A DNA stretch of 64,000 nt from Aminobacter aminovorans. GTDB lineage: Bacteria > Pseudomonadota > Alphaproteobacteria > Rhizobiales > Rhizobiaceae. Position numbers and translations under genes: made by a program. This document shows positions 15,471-24,772 of this stretch, one piece after another (position 1 is the first letter of the stretch; each line of letters begins with the position of its first letter). The notes under the pieces are model-generated. The model saw only the letters and a list, made by a program, of their open reading frames with translations, was not told where the DNA came from and made no database searches. The DNA is taken from positions 1 through 64,000 of the forward strand of contig NZ_UFSM01000003.1 of the NCBI RefSeq assembly GCF_900445235.1, written 5' to 3'.

Positions 15471-15836
15471 GTGCCATGAGAGTAGTCGAGCGGTGCGCTT
15501 GCTGCCACGGTTGCAGGCCAAAAGCGCACAGGCATTTTGCCCCTCAAAAGAAATGGTCAGCGACGCGTACCTGCCGTCGCACATTGCGGCCGGCCGCGCT
15601 CTCTTCGAAGCTGCTTCCCGAACCATCTCGTCGACATGTCTAGCCAGACGCTGTCTGGCCAGACCGCCACAAGATGACCGCCTGAGATCTCACGAAACTG
15701 GCGCAGGGGAGCTTGGTAATCTAGAGCGCGGATCGGGCTTTTCCGCTCGTCGGCGGCCGACATGCCCCTTTCGTTGCGGCGATCAGGGTCGGGAGCCGGC
15801 ACCGCCGAAACGGGACGCAATGACGTCGTCACATAG
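15471..15836. other. Intergenic region upstream of DUF1403-scpB
   Basis: 366 bp with no gene I can support. It should hold the DUF1403-scpB promoter and the end of the acyl-CoA synthetase transcript. A 104-codon open frame on the minus strand has no ribosome site and no family resemblance. The main structure is the tandem palindrome at 15638-15664. Confidence 0.5.
15638..15664. promoter_or_regulatory. Tandem 12-bp palindromes
   Basis: GTCTAGCCAGAC and, 3 nt later, GTCTGGCCAGAC. The second is a perfect palindrome and the first differs from it by one base, so there are two copies at a 15-bp period. They lie about 170 bp upstream of the DUF1403 start. An operator pair for a dimeric regulator is likely; the regulator is unknown. 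Confidence 0.5.
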
Positions 15837-17969
15837 CTAGGTCGATGATCGACTGGCGACGACAAGCGCATCGACGGCCACGGCCCGGTCCGGCAGGACG
15901 ATAACCGGATTCAGGTCGAGCTCGGCAATCGCCGAACCGGCGACAAGCCCCAGCTCCGCCAGCTTGCAAACCAAATCGACAAGGGCCTCCTTGTCCGAGG
16001 GTTCCGCGCCACGAGCGCCATCGAGCAACGGGGACAGCCTCAGGCTGGCGATCATGTCGCGGATATCGTCCTTGTCGACAGGCAACGGTCGCGTAGCCGC
16101 ATCCTTCAGGATTTCGGCATAGATGCCCCCGGCACCGACGGTAATGGTTGGGCCAAGATCGGGATCCTGCGTCAGTCCGACGATCATCTCGACGCCGGCG
16201 CCGATCAGTTCCTGCATCATCACGCCCTCGATCCGAGCAGCAGGAAAATGGATCTTCGCCTTAGCCATCAGGCTCTCGTATGCGCTTGCGGCAGTCACAG
16301 CGTCACCGATGTCGAGCAGCACCAAACCCGCATCCGACTTATGGGCGATGTCGGGCGAAGCCAGCTTCATGACGACGCGTCCTCCCCAGGCCGCGAACGC
16401 TTCTGCTGCCTCGGCGGACGAGGTGACCAGGCGCTCGCCGGCACGACAGATGCCTGAGCCGTCCAGCAGTGCGGCGACCTGTCCGCTATCGAGAATTCCA
16501 TCCTGCTTCAGCGCGCCTTGCTGGCTGGCCGACAATGGTGCTGCATCCCAGGAGCGGCTGCGGAATGCCGCCTTCGCGGCCTCGTAATCAGCGCGCGCGC
16601 GCATGGCGCGGAAGCATTTGCGGAATGAGCGGAAGATCGGCACGCCTGATTTGACCAGGTCGCGATAGCCGGGACTGTCGGTCAGCACCGACCCCCACAC
16701 CGCGACCAAGGGCTTGGGCGAACGTGGTGCGAAAGCCAGAACGTCGGCGGCAAAGCTGTCGGACAGCAGGCCAAGGGCCGCCGTCAGCCCGACCACGATG
16801 ACGTCGACGTTTGCGTCGGCGGCGATGGCTTCAAGCACCTCGATACGCTGCTGCTGCGGGGCAGCGATGACAAAGCCGCCGCCATTGTCGATCGGATTGG
16901 AGACGGTGACGTAGTTGGGCAGGTAAGTGTAGAGCTTTTCGATCGTCGCCGGCGACAGATCGGGAAAGCTCACGCCATAGCTGTCGGCCAGCTCGGCCAT
17001 CAGCGTCGTCGAGCCTCCCGAAACCGAGTAGAGCGCACAGTTTGGGCCGGTGCCCGCCGGCAGCTTGGCGAGCAGGTTGGCCGTCTCGAGCAACTCGTCG
17101 AGATCGCGGACCCGGATCACCCCATACTGCCGGAACAAGCCGTTGATGACCGCATCCGCTCCTGCGAGGTGGCCGGTATGCGATGCGGCCATGCGCGCAC
17201 CACGCTCGGTCGATCCCATCTTGAGCATGACCACTGGCTTCATCATTGCATTGGCAGCCTCAAGCGCCAGCCTGAGCTTGGCGATCGACTTGAAGCCTTC
17301 GACATAGGCTGCAATGACCGACGTCTGTGGATCGTGGGCAAAGTAGTTGATGAAGTCGGCAACCTCGAGATCGACCTCGTTGCCCACCGTCACCCAACGC
17401 CGGAAGGCAGCGCCCATGGCGATGCCCTCGACGATGGGCCTGCCGTTGAAGCCGCTCTGGGTTACCAGCCCGACAAGGCCGCCGCGATGATGCTCCGGCA
17501 CGGGAAACTGCTCGAATGTATTGTCGTTGGTGTTCGGCCCAATGACACGCACGCCATGCTCACGCGCCGCCTCGGCGACCTTGGCCTCGAGCGCGGCACC
17601 CTCGGCACCCACTTCTGAAAAACCGGAGCTGAAGACGATGACATCGCGCACGCCGCGACGACCGCAATCGGCGATCACCTGCGGAACGATCGCCGGCGCC
17701 ACCTTGACCACGGCGAGGTCGATATAATCAGGTACCTCCGCCATCGACGTGAAGACAGGCACACCACCAGCCTCACCGCCGCGCGGATTGACGTAGCAAA
17801 ACCGCACGTCATCGCCGAAGCGGCGAAACCAGCTATGCGCTTGCGGCGATGCGTCGACACGGCCGACATAGGCAATGCCGCTCTTCTTGCGAAACATGCG
17901 CTGGAGATCGACCAGGCTGCGGTCGAGTTCTTCGCGGGCGTGCAGGATTGCCTGTGGGATGGTCTGCAT
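15837..17969 (-). CDS. ADP-forming acyl-CoA synthetase (fused alpha-beta)
   Basis: 710 aa. Domains in order: CoA-binding Rossmann (about 25-150, GIAYVGRVDAS), two succinyl-CoA-synthetase-like ligase domains (about 155-450, with the conserved ASHTGHLAGAD carrying the candidate phospho-His) and a C-terminal ATP-grasp domain (about 490-700, GRVVMKLASPDIAHKSDAGLVLL, VEMIVGLTQDPDLGPTITVGAGG). Such enzymes join a carboxylic acid to CoA with ATP to ADP+Pi. It is divergent from the IclR gene (138 bp apart) and probably activates an acid made by the neighbouring pathway. Confidence 0.88.
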   Translation of the reverse strand: MQTIPQAILHAREELDRSLVDLQRMFRKKSGIAYVGRVDASPQAHSWFRRFGDDVRFCYVNPRGGEAGGVPVFTSMAEVPDYIDLAVVKVAPAIVPQVIADCGRRGVRDVIVFSSGFSEVGAEGAALEAKVAEAAREHGVRVIGPNTNDNTFEQFPVPEHHRGGLVGLVTQSGFNGRPIVEGIAMGAAFRRWVTVGNEVDLEVADFINYFAHDPQTSVIAAYVEGFKSIAKLRLALEAANAMMKPVVMLKMGSTERGARMAASHTGHLAGADAVINGLFRQYGVIRVRDLDELLETANLLAKLPAGTGPNCALYSVSGGSTTLMAELADSYGVSFPDLSPATIEKLYTYLPNYVTVSNPIDNGGGFVIAAPQQQRIEVLEAIAADANVDVIVVGLTAALGLLSDSFAADVLAFAPRSPKPLVAVWGSVLTDSPGYRDLVKSGVPIFRSFRKCFRAMRARADYEAAKAAFRSRSWDAAPLSASQQGALKQDGILDSGQVAALLDGSGICRAGERLVTSSAEAAEAFAAWGGRVVMKLASPDIAHKSDAGLVLLDIGDAVTAASAYESLMAKAKIHFPAARIEGVMMQELIGAGVEMIVGLTQDPDLGPTITVGAGGIYAEILKDAATRPLPVDKDDIRDMIASLRLSPLLDGARGAEPSDKEALVDLVCKLAELGLVAGSAIAELDLNPVIVLPDRAVAVDALVVASRSST

Positions 17970-18107
17970 GATCTCGGGTCTTTCGGTTTCTCGGATTTCC
18001 GGGCGATTGGCCTAGGCCAAATGGCCGAATTCAGCTTCTCGGTAAGGTGCCATGCTGGAGGCGAAACGCTCTGTGCCGGCCCGCCGGCGCAAGGAGAGGA
18101 GAGCGCC

Positions 18108-19004
18108 ATGCGAACCGCAGCCAACACGGCGAGACAGGCGGAGTTGGGATTCGAGGAGCCCAACGAATTGCTGCGGGGCGTCACCAATGACCGCTCTGGC
18201 GGCGTGGTGAAATCCAGCCTGCGCGTGCTTTCCGTGCTCGAATACTTCCAGGCCAATGCGCGGCCGGCGCGTACGACCGAGATCAGCCGCGCGCTTGCCA
18301 TTCCCAACTCCAGCGCCGACGACATTCTGAAGACGCTGGTGCGCACCGGCTACCTCGCCTTCGACCCGCGCCAGAAGGTTTACCTGCCCTCCTACAGGAT
18401 CGTCACTCTGGCCCGGCGCATCGAAGGTTCCTTCTTCGGCGGCACGGCAGTCTCCGACCTGATGGACGAAGTTCATCGCCGCACCGGCCTGACGGTATGG
18501 CTGTGCATGCAGAATGACCGCTGGGTCCAGTGCTCGGCGATCATCGCCGGCTCTGACTTTCACGCCGGCGTCCATGTCGAAGGCTTCACCGACTACGACT
18601 GGTCGACGGCGGCTGGCATGGCGCTTTTGTCGGGCAAGCCGCAGGAGGTGGTGGTGGAGATTGCCAAGCGCATGTTTCGCACCGAACCTCCGGCAAGGCG
18701 CGTCGCCAGTGTGGCCACGTTGCTCGACAAGGTCAGATCGGTTCGCAAACAAGGCTATGCCACCTCCCGCGGCTTCTCGGCGGAAGGGGCTACCGCTGTC
18801 GCGGCATCCTTCCAGTCGAAGTTCATGCGTGTTCCCGTCGCCGTCGGGCTTGTCAGTGCCGATCCCGAGGAAAGTCCCGCCACAGCGGCCTTGGGATCCG
18901 CTCTCCGGCAGATAGCTGCCCGGCATCAACGCCTCGCGGAATTGCACCGGGCCAATGACGACTTGCCTATTTCGCCGGAATGGGAATGCCCGCTGCAGCA
19001 ATGA
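18108..19004 (+). CDS. IclR-family transcriptional regulator
   Basis: 298 aa starting at the ATG preceded by AAGGAGAGG; earlier in-frame codons run back over the divergent synthetase gene and are not used. The N-terminal winged helix (about 38-95, SLRVLSVLEYFQAN, TTEISRALAIPNSSADDILKTLVRTGYL) is followed by an IclR effector domain (about 110-275). It lies between the ADP-forming synthetase and the ABC binding protein and is the likely local regulator of both and of the HyuAB operon. Its 3' end overlaps the convergent binding-protein gene by 38 bp. Confidence 0.88.
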   Translation: MRTAANTARQAELGFEEPNELLRGVTNDRSGGVVKSSLRVLSVLEYFQANARPARTTEISRALAIPNSSADDILKTLVRTGYLAFDPRQKVYLPSYRIVTLARRIEGSFFGGTAVSDLMDEVHRRTGLTVWLCMQNDRWVQCSAIIAGSDFHAGVHVEGFTDYDWSTAAGMALLSGKPQEVVVEIAKRMFRTEPPARRVASVATLLDKVRSVRKQGYATSRGFSAEGATAVAASFQSKFMRVPVAVGLVSADPEESPATAALGSALRQIAARHQRLAELHRANDDLPISPEWECPLQQ

Positions 19005-19992
19005 AGCCCTGGTCGACGACACGGTCTTCCGGCATCAACTCGCTGTAGGACAGCACTTCCGGAATGAGCGCGTAGGTCTTCTGCAGGCGCGCGGCGAGAT
19101 CTGCCGGCATGTAGAGATTGGGATCGAAGGTCAGCGATACGCCCTTCTTCAGCGTCTCTTCGGGCAGTTGCAATTCCTCGAGCATGATCTTCATGATCTC
19201 GGGGTTGTCGTGGTAGTTCCCCTGCAGATAGGTGCGCGTCGTGCGCACCAGTGCCCGCATCACCGCCTCGCCCACGTCGCGCCGCTCCTTGAGCAGGCGC
19301 GGACCGAAGCTCCAAGAGCCTGCGGACATCTCAGGCCCCTGGACGAAGGCCAAAGACACTTTGGATTCGTCGGCCTTCTGCCAGATGGAATCGATCAGGT
19401 AGCCAAAATTGACGGCACCGTTTTCCAGAGCCACGAGAATGTCGGCCGAAGCCATGGTCTGGAATTTCACGTCCTTGAGCGACAGGCCGACCTTTTCCAG
19501 CTCTGTCTGCAGGAAGTAGGAGGCCGTCGAGCCGAGGCCGATGGCACTGGCGACCGTCTGATCCTTGAACAGGTCGACGGTGAATTTGCGGCCGTTGAGA
19601 AAGACGTTATTGGCCCAGATGCCTTGCTTCGAGGCCGGCGACTGGACGAAGAGCGGCGCCACGACACGAATGTCGGCGCCACTGGCAATGGCGTTGAAGA
19701 TGGCCGCGCTCGGCTGGCCGCCAAGCACGTCCGCGCGCCCCGTGGACAGGAGCACGATGCCGTCGCTCGACTTGGCGAAGGTGTATTCGATGTCGATGTT
19801 TTCCTTGTCGAACTCCCCCATCCGGTCGGCAAGCAGCATCGGTATGTATGCCTCGACCTTGGCGGTCATGGCGACGATCACCTTCTCACGCTGCGGCAGT
19901 GGCTTCGGCGCGTCGGAGCCCTCGGCACGGGCGCCGAAGCTTACCCCGACCACGGCGGCGGCGAGTGCCAGTTTCTTCCATAGAGATTTCAT
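18967..19992 (-). CDS. NitT/TauT-type ABC transporter substrate-binding protein
   Basis: 341 aa with GGGAGGAAGC before the ATG and a signal peptide ending in SFGARA. The NMT1/THI5-like fold is recognised from EKVIVAMTAKVEAYIPMLLADRMG, KENIDIEYTFAKSSDGIVLLSTGRADVLGGQ and LENGAVNFGYLID (each at its own position, about 37-60, 64-92 and 188-200). It is the last gene of the minus-strand HyuAB/DUF35-thiolase/SDR operon; the matching ATPase and permease are divergent at 27226-28915. Ligands of this family are often sulfonates, aromatic acids or nitrogen compounds. Confidence 0.87.
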   Translation of the reverse strand: MKSLWKKLALAAAVVGVSFGARAEGSDAPKPLPQREKVIVAMTAKVEAYIPMLLADRMGEFDKENIDIEYTFAKSSDGIVLLSTGRADVLGGQPSAAIFNAIASGADIRVVAPLFVQSPASKQGIWANNVFLNGRKFTVDLFKDQTVASAIGLGSTASYFLQTELEKVGLSLKDVKFQTMASADILVALENGAVNFGYLIDSIWQKADESKVSLAFVQGPEMSAGSWSFGPRLLKERRDVGEAVMRALVRTTRTYLQGNYHDNPEIMKIMLEELQLPEETLKKGVSLTFDPNLYMPADLAARLQKTYALIPEVLSYSELMPEDRVVDQGFIAAAGIPIPAK

Positions 19993-20116
19993 TGCTTCCT
20001 CCCTTGTTGCTTGTTTTCGCCGCCGGTCCTCCACCGGTCGGCAACCTCCTGGAGCGCCGTGCGTCCGAACGGAACGCAAAAGGACGCTCTGATCCATTGC
20101 CCCTGCACATCGTGCT

Positions 20117-20142
20117 CTCCGGAAACCGTTCCGGTTTCGGAC
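20117..20142. promoter_or_regulatory. CCGGAAA-type imperfect inverted repeat
   Basis: CCGGAAACCG followed by TTC and CGGTTTCGG forms an imperfect palindrome (one extra G) upstream of the binding-protein gene and close after the SDR stop. It shares the CCGGAAA core with the palindrome at 27107-27128 and may be a second site for the IclR regulator (inference). Confidence 0.35.
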
Positions 20143-20153
20143 CGATGCGCCTG

Positions 20154-20951
20154 TCAGCCAGCGTCGTAGACCAGCTTCCAGCTCGACCCGGCGAGTTGCC
20201 TTATGCGCGGACCACCAAACTGGAATGCCGGCTCGCCCGGCGGCTCGGCGAATGAGATGACCGCGGTATCAGGGGCCGGCGGCAGCGCCGCCCAGATCCG
20301 TCTGCCCGCCGTGTCTATGTCTAGGCGATTGGGAATGTTGCGCTTGAGGCTCGCCACGCGCGGATAGAGTTCAGGATCGACTTCGGATGCCGCGCGCAGG
20401 GCCGGCGTGTCGACGCCGCCCGGCCGTACCGCCACCACCCATGGCCCGGCTCCGCCGCGGCTTTCGCGTTCGCGTGCGACGACTTCGACCCAGTGTTCGA
20501 TCGCCACCTTTGACGCGCAGTAGGTCGCCAGACCTTCGAGCGCTGCCACTGCGGCGCCGGAAGAGAGCATCACCAGCCCTGCCTCATAGCCGGGACGACA
20601 AGCGTCGAGAAACGCTTCAGCAAGCACGAAGGGTGCAGCGAGATTGGCAAGGACGCCCTTCTCGTAGGTCTCCGAGGAGACCTTGCCGACCACGCCGATC
20701 GCTTCGGAATAATATGCGTTGTGAATGAATATGGCGCGCTTGCCGCGAAAGGCAGCCAGCTCCCGGATGAAATGTCCACGGACGCGATCCCATGAAGCGG
20801 GGTCTGTCAGATCAAAGGTGACGCTCTCATAGTCGGGGTGCTTGCGACGCGACAGATTGATGATGCGGGCGTTCTTGAACGGAACGTTGCGAGCAAGCCC
20901 AAGGCCCACACCCTGCGTAGCGCCGCTGATCCAGACAATGGTATCGTGCAT
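20154..20951 (-). CDS. Short-chain dehydrogenase/reductase
   Basis: 265 aa starting at MHDTIVWISG, with GAGAGGGGG upstream; an in-frame earlier Met is less likely. A classical SDR: cofactor motif SGATQGVGLGLA near the N-terminus, acidic/neutral region suggesting NAD(P), catalytic SSGAAVAAL ... YCASKVAIEH (Ser-Tyr-Lys). It follows the thiolase-like gene by 13 bp in the same operon. It could interconvert an alcohol and a ketone in the pathway. Substrate unknown. Confidence 0.85.
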   Translation of the reverse strand: MHDTIVWISGATQGVGLGLARNVPFKNARIINLSRRKHPDYESVTFDLTDPASWDRVRGHFIRELAAFRGKRAIFIHNAYYSEAIGVVGKVSSETYEKGVLANLAAPFVLAEAFLDACRPGYEAGLVMLSSGAAVAALEGLATYCASKVAIEHWVEVVARERESRGGAGPWVVAVRPGGVDTPALRAASEVDPELYPRVASLKRNIPNRLDIDTAGRRIWAALPPAPDTAVISFAEPPGEPAFQFGGPRIRQLAGSSWKLVYDAG

Positions 20952-20964
20952 CAATAGCCCCCTC

Positions 20965-22128
20965 TCAGTTGCGCAACACGACAGCACAGGTCGGGCCCAG
21001 ATCGCTCGAGCTCACGAAGCAGCAGTCGGCTTGCTCGACCTGACCGCTCGAGGTTCCGCGCATCTGCTTCACCCCTTCGGTGATCATATTGAAACCATGC
21101 AGATAGACCTCCGAGAGGCTGCCGCCGCCGGTGTTTACCGGCAGGCGTCCACCGAGCGCGACGCCCCCATCCTCTGTGAAGGCAGCGCCTTCACCTCGCC
21201 CACAGAAGCCGTAGCCTTCGAGGGTGAAGAACACCTCCGGCGTGAAGGCGTCGTAGAACTGCGCCACCTTCATGTCGGCAGCACGGAAGTCGCTCTGTCG
21301 CCACAGGGACTTCGCGCAGGTCGCAGCCTGCGAGCACATCGGATCGGCAGTGAAGTAGTTGGCAAGGATGGCGCTGCCGCCATCGAACCCCTGGGCTGCG
21401 GCGTGGACGTAGACGGGCCTGTTGCGGCAATCCCTGGCGCGGTCCGCTGCTGTGACGACGAAGGCGATCGCGCCGTCCGTCTCAAGGCAGCAATCGAACA
21501 GGCATAACGGCTCGCTGATCCAGCGCGCTGCGAAATAGTCTTCGCGGCTCATCGGCTTGGCATGCATGAAGGCCTTGGGATTGCGGTTGGCATGGCTTCT
21601 GAACGCCAATGCGACATTGGCGAGATGATCGCGGGTGGCGCCGAATTCGTGCATATAGCGGGTGTACATCACACCGACCTCGTCGACAGGCCGGATGATG
21701 CCCCAGGGCCTCAGCCAAGTGTCGCGGCTGCCCTGAATGCGCTGCTCCAGTTGCGCCCAGACACGGCTTGCACGGCCGCTCCGCTTGCGCGAGCGCCAGC
21801 CGACGACCACCTTGGCCTGGCCGGTGGCAATCGCCATGGCCGCATGGCCGACAGTACCGCAGCCGCCATGACCACCCGCGGGCATCTGCGAATAATAGGT
21901 CACCTCCTTCATGCCGAGGTCACGCGCGATGTCGTGCTGGAAGACGTTCTCCATGTTGAGCGAGCAGAGGCCGTCGACCTCCGACGGCGAGATGCCGGCG
22001 TCGTCGAGCGCCGCCTTGATCGCCATGCAGGCAAGCTGCTCCTCGCTTTGCACCATCGCCTTGCCAAAGGCGGTCTCGCCGATGCCGACAATCGCAGTCC
22101 GGTCCTTGAGGGAGATCGTATCGCTCAT
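20965..22128 (-). CDS. Thiolase-like (SCP-x/DitF-type) protein, partner of DUF35 protein
   Basis: 387 aa starting at MSDTISLKDRTAIVGIGETAFG; its ATG overlaps the DUF35 stop (ATGA). The non-decarboxylating thiolase-like fold is seen in DDAGISPSEVDGLCSLN, GGHGGCGTVGHAAMAIATGQ (with a Cys near the usual nucleophile position), FDCCLETDGAIAFVV and the C-terminal YDAFTPEVFFTLEGYGFCGRGEGAAF and LPVNTGGGSLSEVYLHGFN (each at most 26 residues from about 263 to 345). DUF35-thiolase pairs act in thiolytic or retro-aldol C-C cleavage of acyl-CoAs, for example in steroid side-chain breakdown. Which reaction applies here is open. Confidence 0.85.
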   Translation of the reverse strand: MSDTISLKDRTAIVGIGETAFGKAMVQSEEQLACMAIKAALDDAGISPSEVDGLCSLNMENVFQHDIARDLGMKEVTYYSQMPAGGHGGCGTVGHAAMAIATGQAKVVVGWRSRKRSGRASRVWAQLEQRIQGSRDTWLRPWGIIRPVDEVGVMYTRYMHEFGATRDHLANVALAFRSHANRNPKAFMHAKPMSREDYFAARWISEPLCLFDCCLETDGAIAFVVTAADRARDCRNRPVYVHAAAQGFDGGSAILANYFTADPMCSQAATCAKSLWRQSDFRAADMKVAQFYDAFTPEVFFTLEGYGFCGRGEGAAFTEDGGVALGGRLPVNTGGGSLSEVYLHGFNMITEGVKQMRGTSSGQVEQADCCFVSSSDLGPTCAVVLRN

Positions 22129-22580
22129 GGCTTCAGGCTCTCGGAAGCGCGCGGCATCCAGCGCGGCAGGGTGATGTCGTCGGAGACGGCGGCAAAGGTG
22201 ACGTCGACCGGCATGCCGATGCGGATTGCCGAAGCTGGTACGCTGTCGATGGCAGCGTCGGGTGCCGCAACCAGGCTGCCGACCATGCGGATATGCGGAT
22301 GTTCTTCGAATTCGACGACGATCATTGGATACGGCACCACATCCTGAAAACCGGGCAGCGTCGGACCATGCGCAACACCGTACGACCAGACAGAACCTCG
22401 ACCGGACGTTTCGGTCCATTCCGTCTCGGCATGGGCGCAGGCGGCGCAGAACGGATGTGGTGGAAACTGACAATGGCCGCAGGCCTTGCAACGCTGGACG
22501 ACGAGGCGCCTTTCGCGGGCCGCATCCCAGAAGCCCGCCGTGTCGGGATCGTCAGCATAGGGCAAAGGGATGGCTGTCAT
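22125..22580 (-). CDS. Zn-ribbon DUF35 OB-fold protein
   Basis: 151 aa. The N-terminal rubredoxin-like zinc ribbon has CxxCxxC...CxxC (CKACGHCQFPPHPFCAAC, about 31-48). An OB-fold follows (SYGVAHGPTLPGFQDVVPYPMIVVEF region, about 66-92). Such proteins bind acyl-CoA and are needed by the adjacent thiolase-like subunit. It overlaps both neighbours by 4 bp (ATGA), so translation is coupled with HyuB and the thiolase. Confidence 0.9.
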   Translation of the reverse strand: MTAIPLPYADDPDTAGFWDAARERRLVVQRCKACGHCQFPPHPFCAACAHAETEWTETSGRGSVWSYGVAHGPTLPGFQDVVPYPMIVVEFEEHPHIRMVGSLVAAPDAAIDSVPASAIRIGMPVDVTFAAVSDDITLPRWMPRASESLKP

Positions 22581-24772
22581 GGTCTTGTCTCTGTCGGAAT
22601 GCGGGGAACCGGCAATTCAATCGCCTCGAGCACTGGATCGTCGGCGCGCGCGACCTGGACGTCGACCTGCCGGGCGCAACCGGGACAATAGAAATGGCGG
22701 ATGCGGAAGCGTTCGCTGCCGGGATAGCGGTCGGTGATGGCTGATCGCTCGCCGGCGACGGCTTCATGGACGGCAAGGGATGCGTAGATGTCCGCGCCAA
22801 CGCGGCAGATACTATAGCCGCAGACGGCGCATACGACCTGCTCGCCACCGGAGACTGCGACGGCCCGGAAATGGCTGGACAGGCGACGTCCGCTGACCGG
22901 ACCTTCAATCGTGCGCGGATCGCGACCGCCGAGCCGAGCCTTGAGCCGTACTTTTCGCTCGGCCTCCGACGCGTCACGGTCGATCTCTACCTGGTCGCCG
23001 TCGAGACGCAGGACCACGCCAAAGTCACGCAATGCATTGCCCAGACTGACGAGGCCATCGAGCACATCCATGGCAACCGCAGCCGGATCGCGTTCGAGCG
23101 GATCGCCAAAGCCGCCGCCCCCTTGCGACGACGTGACCAACATCTGACCCGGGTAGAGCCTGGTTGCAGCATCCGGCAGCCGAAAATCAGTGGCATCCGC
23201 AAGCTCCGGCCAGCCTTTTGAAACGGCCACTGGCACGTCACAACTCATGATGGCGAAGCCGCTGGGAAAACCGGGTTCACCGCCGATTGCGCCCATGGTC
23301 GCGGGATGCTGCAAGCCTTGCGCCATGGACAGCAGTGCGATCGATTGAGCGGTCTGATGCGGTCGATAGGCATGCATCGCGCCGACGCCACCGCGTCGCT
23401 TGCCCGGTCCGCCGGAATCGGCCAGCTCGCGGCGCGTCAGATACAGTACCGGATAGTATGCTTCGTTGGTCTCGATGTTCGAGGGCGTTGCGCCGGGCGA
23501 CGTCGCGGTGCCGGAGGTATCGCTTCCGTCCGCATTGCTGGTGGCACCGCCCCCGCCGCTCAACTCGTCCAGAAACAGCGTGGTGAATGGGGCGCCATCG
23601 AGCCGGTGGCCCGAAATCGACATGCCACCCGCGCCCGAGGACTGCGACGATGCCATGGCCATGTGCGCATGAGCTGCCGAACCGTCCAGCAGGCGCGCGA
23701 GGCAACCACTGACGCAGTTGCGGATCGCTTGTGCCGAGGTGCCTGTGCTCATCGCCACGCCGGCCGGCCACTCGGCATCGACGATCGAAGCCTTTCGAGT
23801 ATGTATGTCGATGGTTCGCCATATGGCGCCGGGCATCCAGGGCAGGCCCTGGCAGATGTGGACGAGCACCGCCGCCATGGTGAAGTTGGCCAGCGTCGGA
23901 TAGGTGGAGTTGACCGCGCCAGGAGCCTGGTCGTCGCTGGCGGTGAAGTCGAAGCTGAGCTTGTCGCCTGCCTTGGCCATGGCGAGGCGGACGGCGTAGA
24001 CCTGGTTCGGCAAATAGTCGGCGCCGCTACGCTGCTCATGCTGAATGAACGAGTTCTCGCGCCAAATGCCATCTGGCAGCTCAATGAGGCGGCGACGAAA
24101 GGCAGCCTCCGTGGAAGCGAGCAGCCTGTCCATCGCGTGGACGAGACCATCGGTGCCATAGGCGGCGCAGAGTTCCAGCACCTGACGTTCGGATGCGCGA
24201 TTGGCCGCGATCTGGCCAAGCAAATCGAGCGCGTTGAGTTCGGGTGTTCGGGTGCGGGCAAGGTAGTCACGCTCGATGTCGCGGCGGATGCTGCCTGCCT
24301 CGACGATCTTGACCGGCGGGATCGGAATCGCTTCGTCGAAGATCGAGCGGGCTGCATAGTTGAAGCCGCCGCTGACCGGCCCGCCGACATCCGGCTCGTG
24401 CACCGTCGACCCCGCCCAGGCAATCAGCCTGTCGCCGTGAAAGATCGGCGCCACCAGCGTGACATCGGGCTGGTGCAGCGTCCCGAGATAGGGATCGTTG
24501 GTAAGAAACTGGTCGCCGCGACCAATGCCCGGGTTTTCGCCATAGCGATCGAGAATGTCGCGAACGATAAGGTTGAGCGATGTCGACTGCACCAGAATGA
24601 ACTTGCTGCACGAGATCACGGTGCCGTTGGCCGTCATGATCGCGGTGTTGAAATCACTCGCCTCGGAGGCGATCTGCGAACCGGAGACACGGACCAGCGT
24701 CTCCCCTGCATCCGCATTGATGGCTTCAAGTCGGTGGCGGATGATTTCGAGCTCGATCGGACCGATTGTCAT
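22577..24772 (-). CDS. HyuB-type hydantoinase B/oxoprolinase family protein with C-terminal zinc domain
   Basis: 731 aa. The HyuB domain covers about 1-560 (PIELEIIRHRLEAINADAGETL, SSQSSGAGGMSISG, GGGATSNADGSDTSG and the terminal GGGGFGDPLERDP). Beyond it are about 150 extra residues with CxxC pairs (CAVCGYSIC and YCPGCARQ) that look like the small zinc-binding subunit (gamma type) of acetone carboxylases. Together with HyuA this points to an ATP-dependent carboxylase or hydrolase complex rather than a simple hydantoinase. It overlaps HyuA and DUF35 genes by 4 bp each. Confidence 0.87.
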   Translation of the reverse strand: MTIGPIELEIIRHRLEAINADAGETLVRVSGSQIASEASDFNTAIMTANGTVISCSKFILVQSTSLNLIVRDILDRYGENPGIGRGDQFLTNDPYLGTLHQPDVTLVAPIFHGDRLIAWAGSTVHEPDVGGPVSGGFNYAARSIFDEAIPIPPVKIVEAGSIRRDIERDYLARTRTPELNALDLLGQIAANRASERQVLELCAAYGTDGLVHAMDRLLASTEAAFRRRLIELPDGIWRENSFIQHEQRSGADYLPNQVYAVRLAMAKAGDKLSFDFTASDDQAPGAVNSTYPTLANFTMAAVLVHICQGLPWMPGAIWRTIDIHTRKASIVDAEWPAGVAMSTGTSAQAIRNCVSGCLARLLDGSAAHAHMAMASSQSSGAGGMSISGHRLDGAPFTTLFLDELSGGGGATSNADGSDTSGTATSPGATPSNIETNEAYYPVLYLTRRELADSGGPGKRRGGVGAMHAYRPHQTAQSIALLSMAQGLQHPATMGAIGGEPGFPSGFAIMSCDVPVAVSKGWPELADATDFRLPDAATRLYPGQMLVTSSQGGGGFGDPLERDPAAVAMDVLDGLVSLGNALRDFGVVLRLDGDQVEIDRDASEAERKVRLKARLGGRDPRTIEGPVSGRRLSSHFRAVAVSGGEQVVCAVCGYSICRVGADIYASLAVHEAVAGERSAITDRYPGSERFRIRHFYCPGCARQVDVQVARADDPVLEAIELPVPRIPTETRP

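Noticed and set aside
15557-15871. 104-codon minus-strand frame between the acyl-CoA synthetase and DUF1403
   Set aside because: No ribosome site, no family resemblance and it crosses the tandem palindromes.
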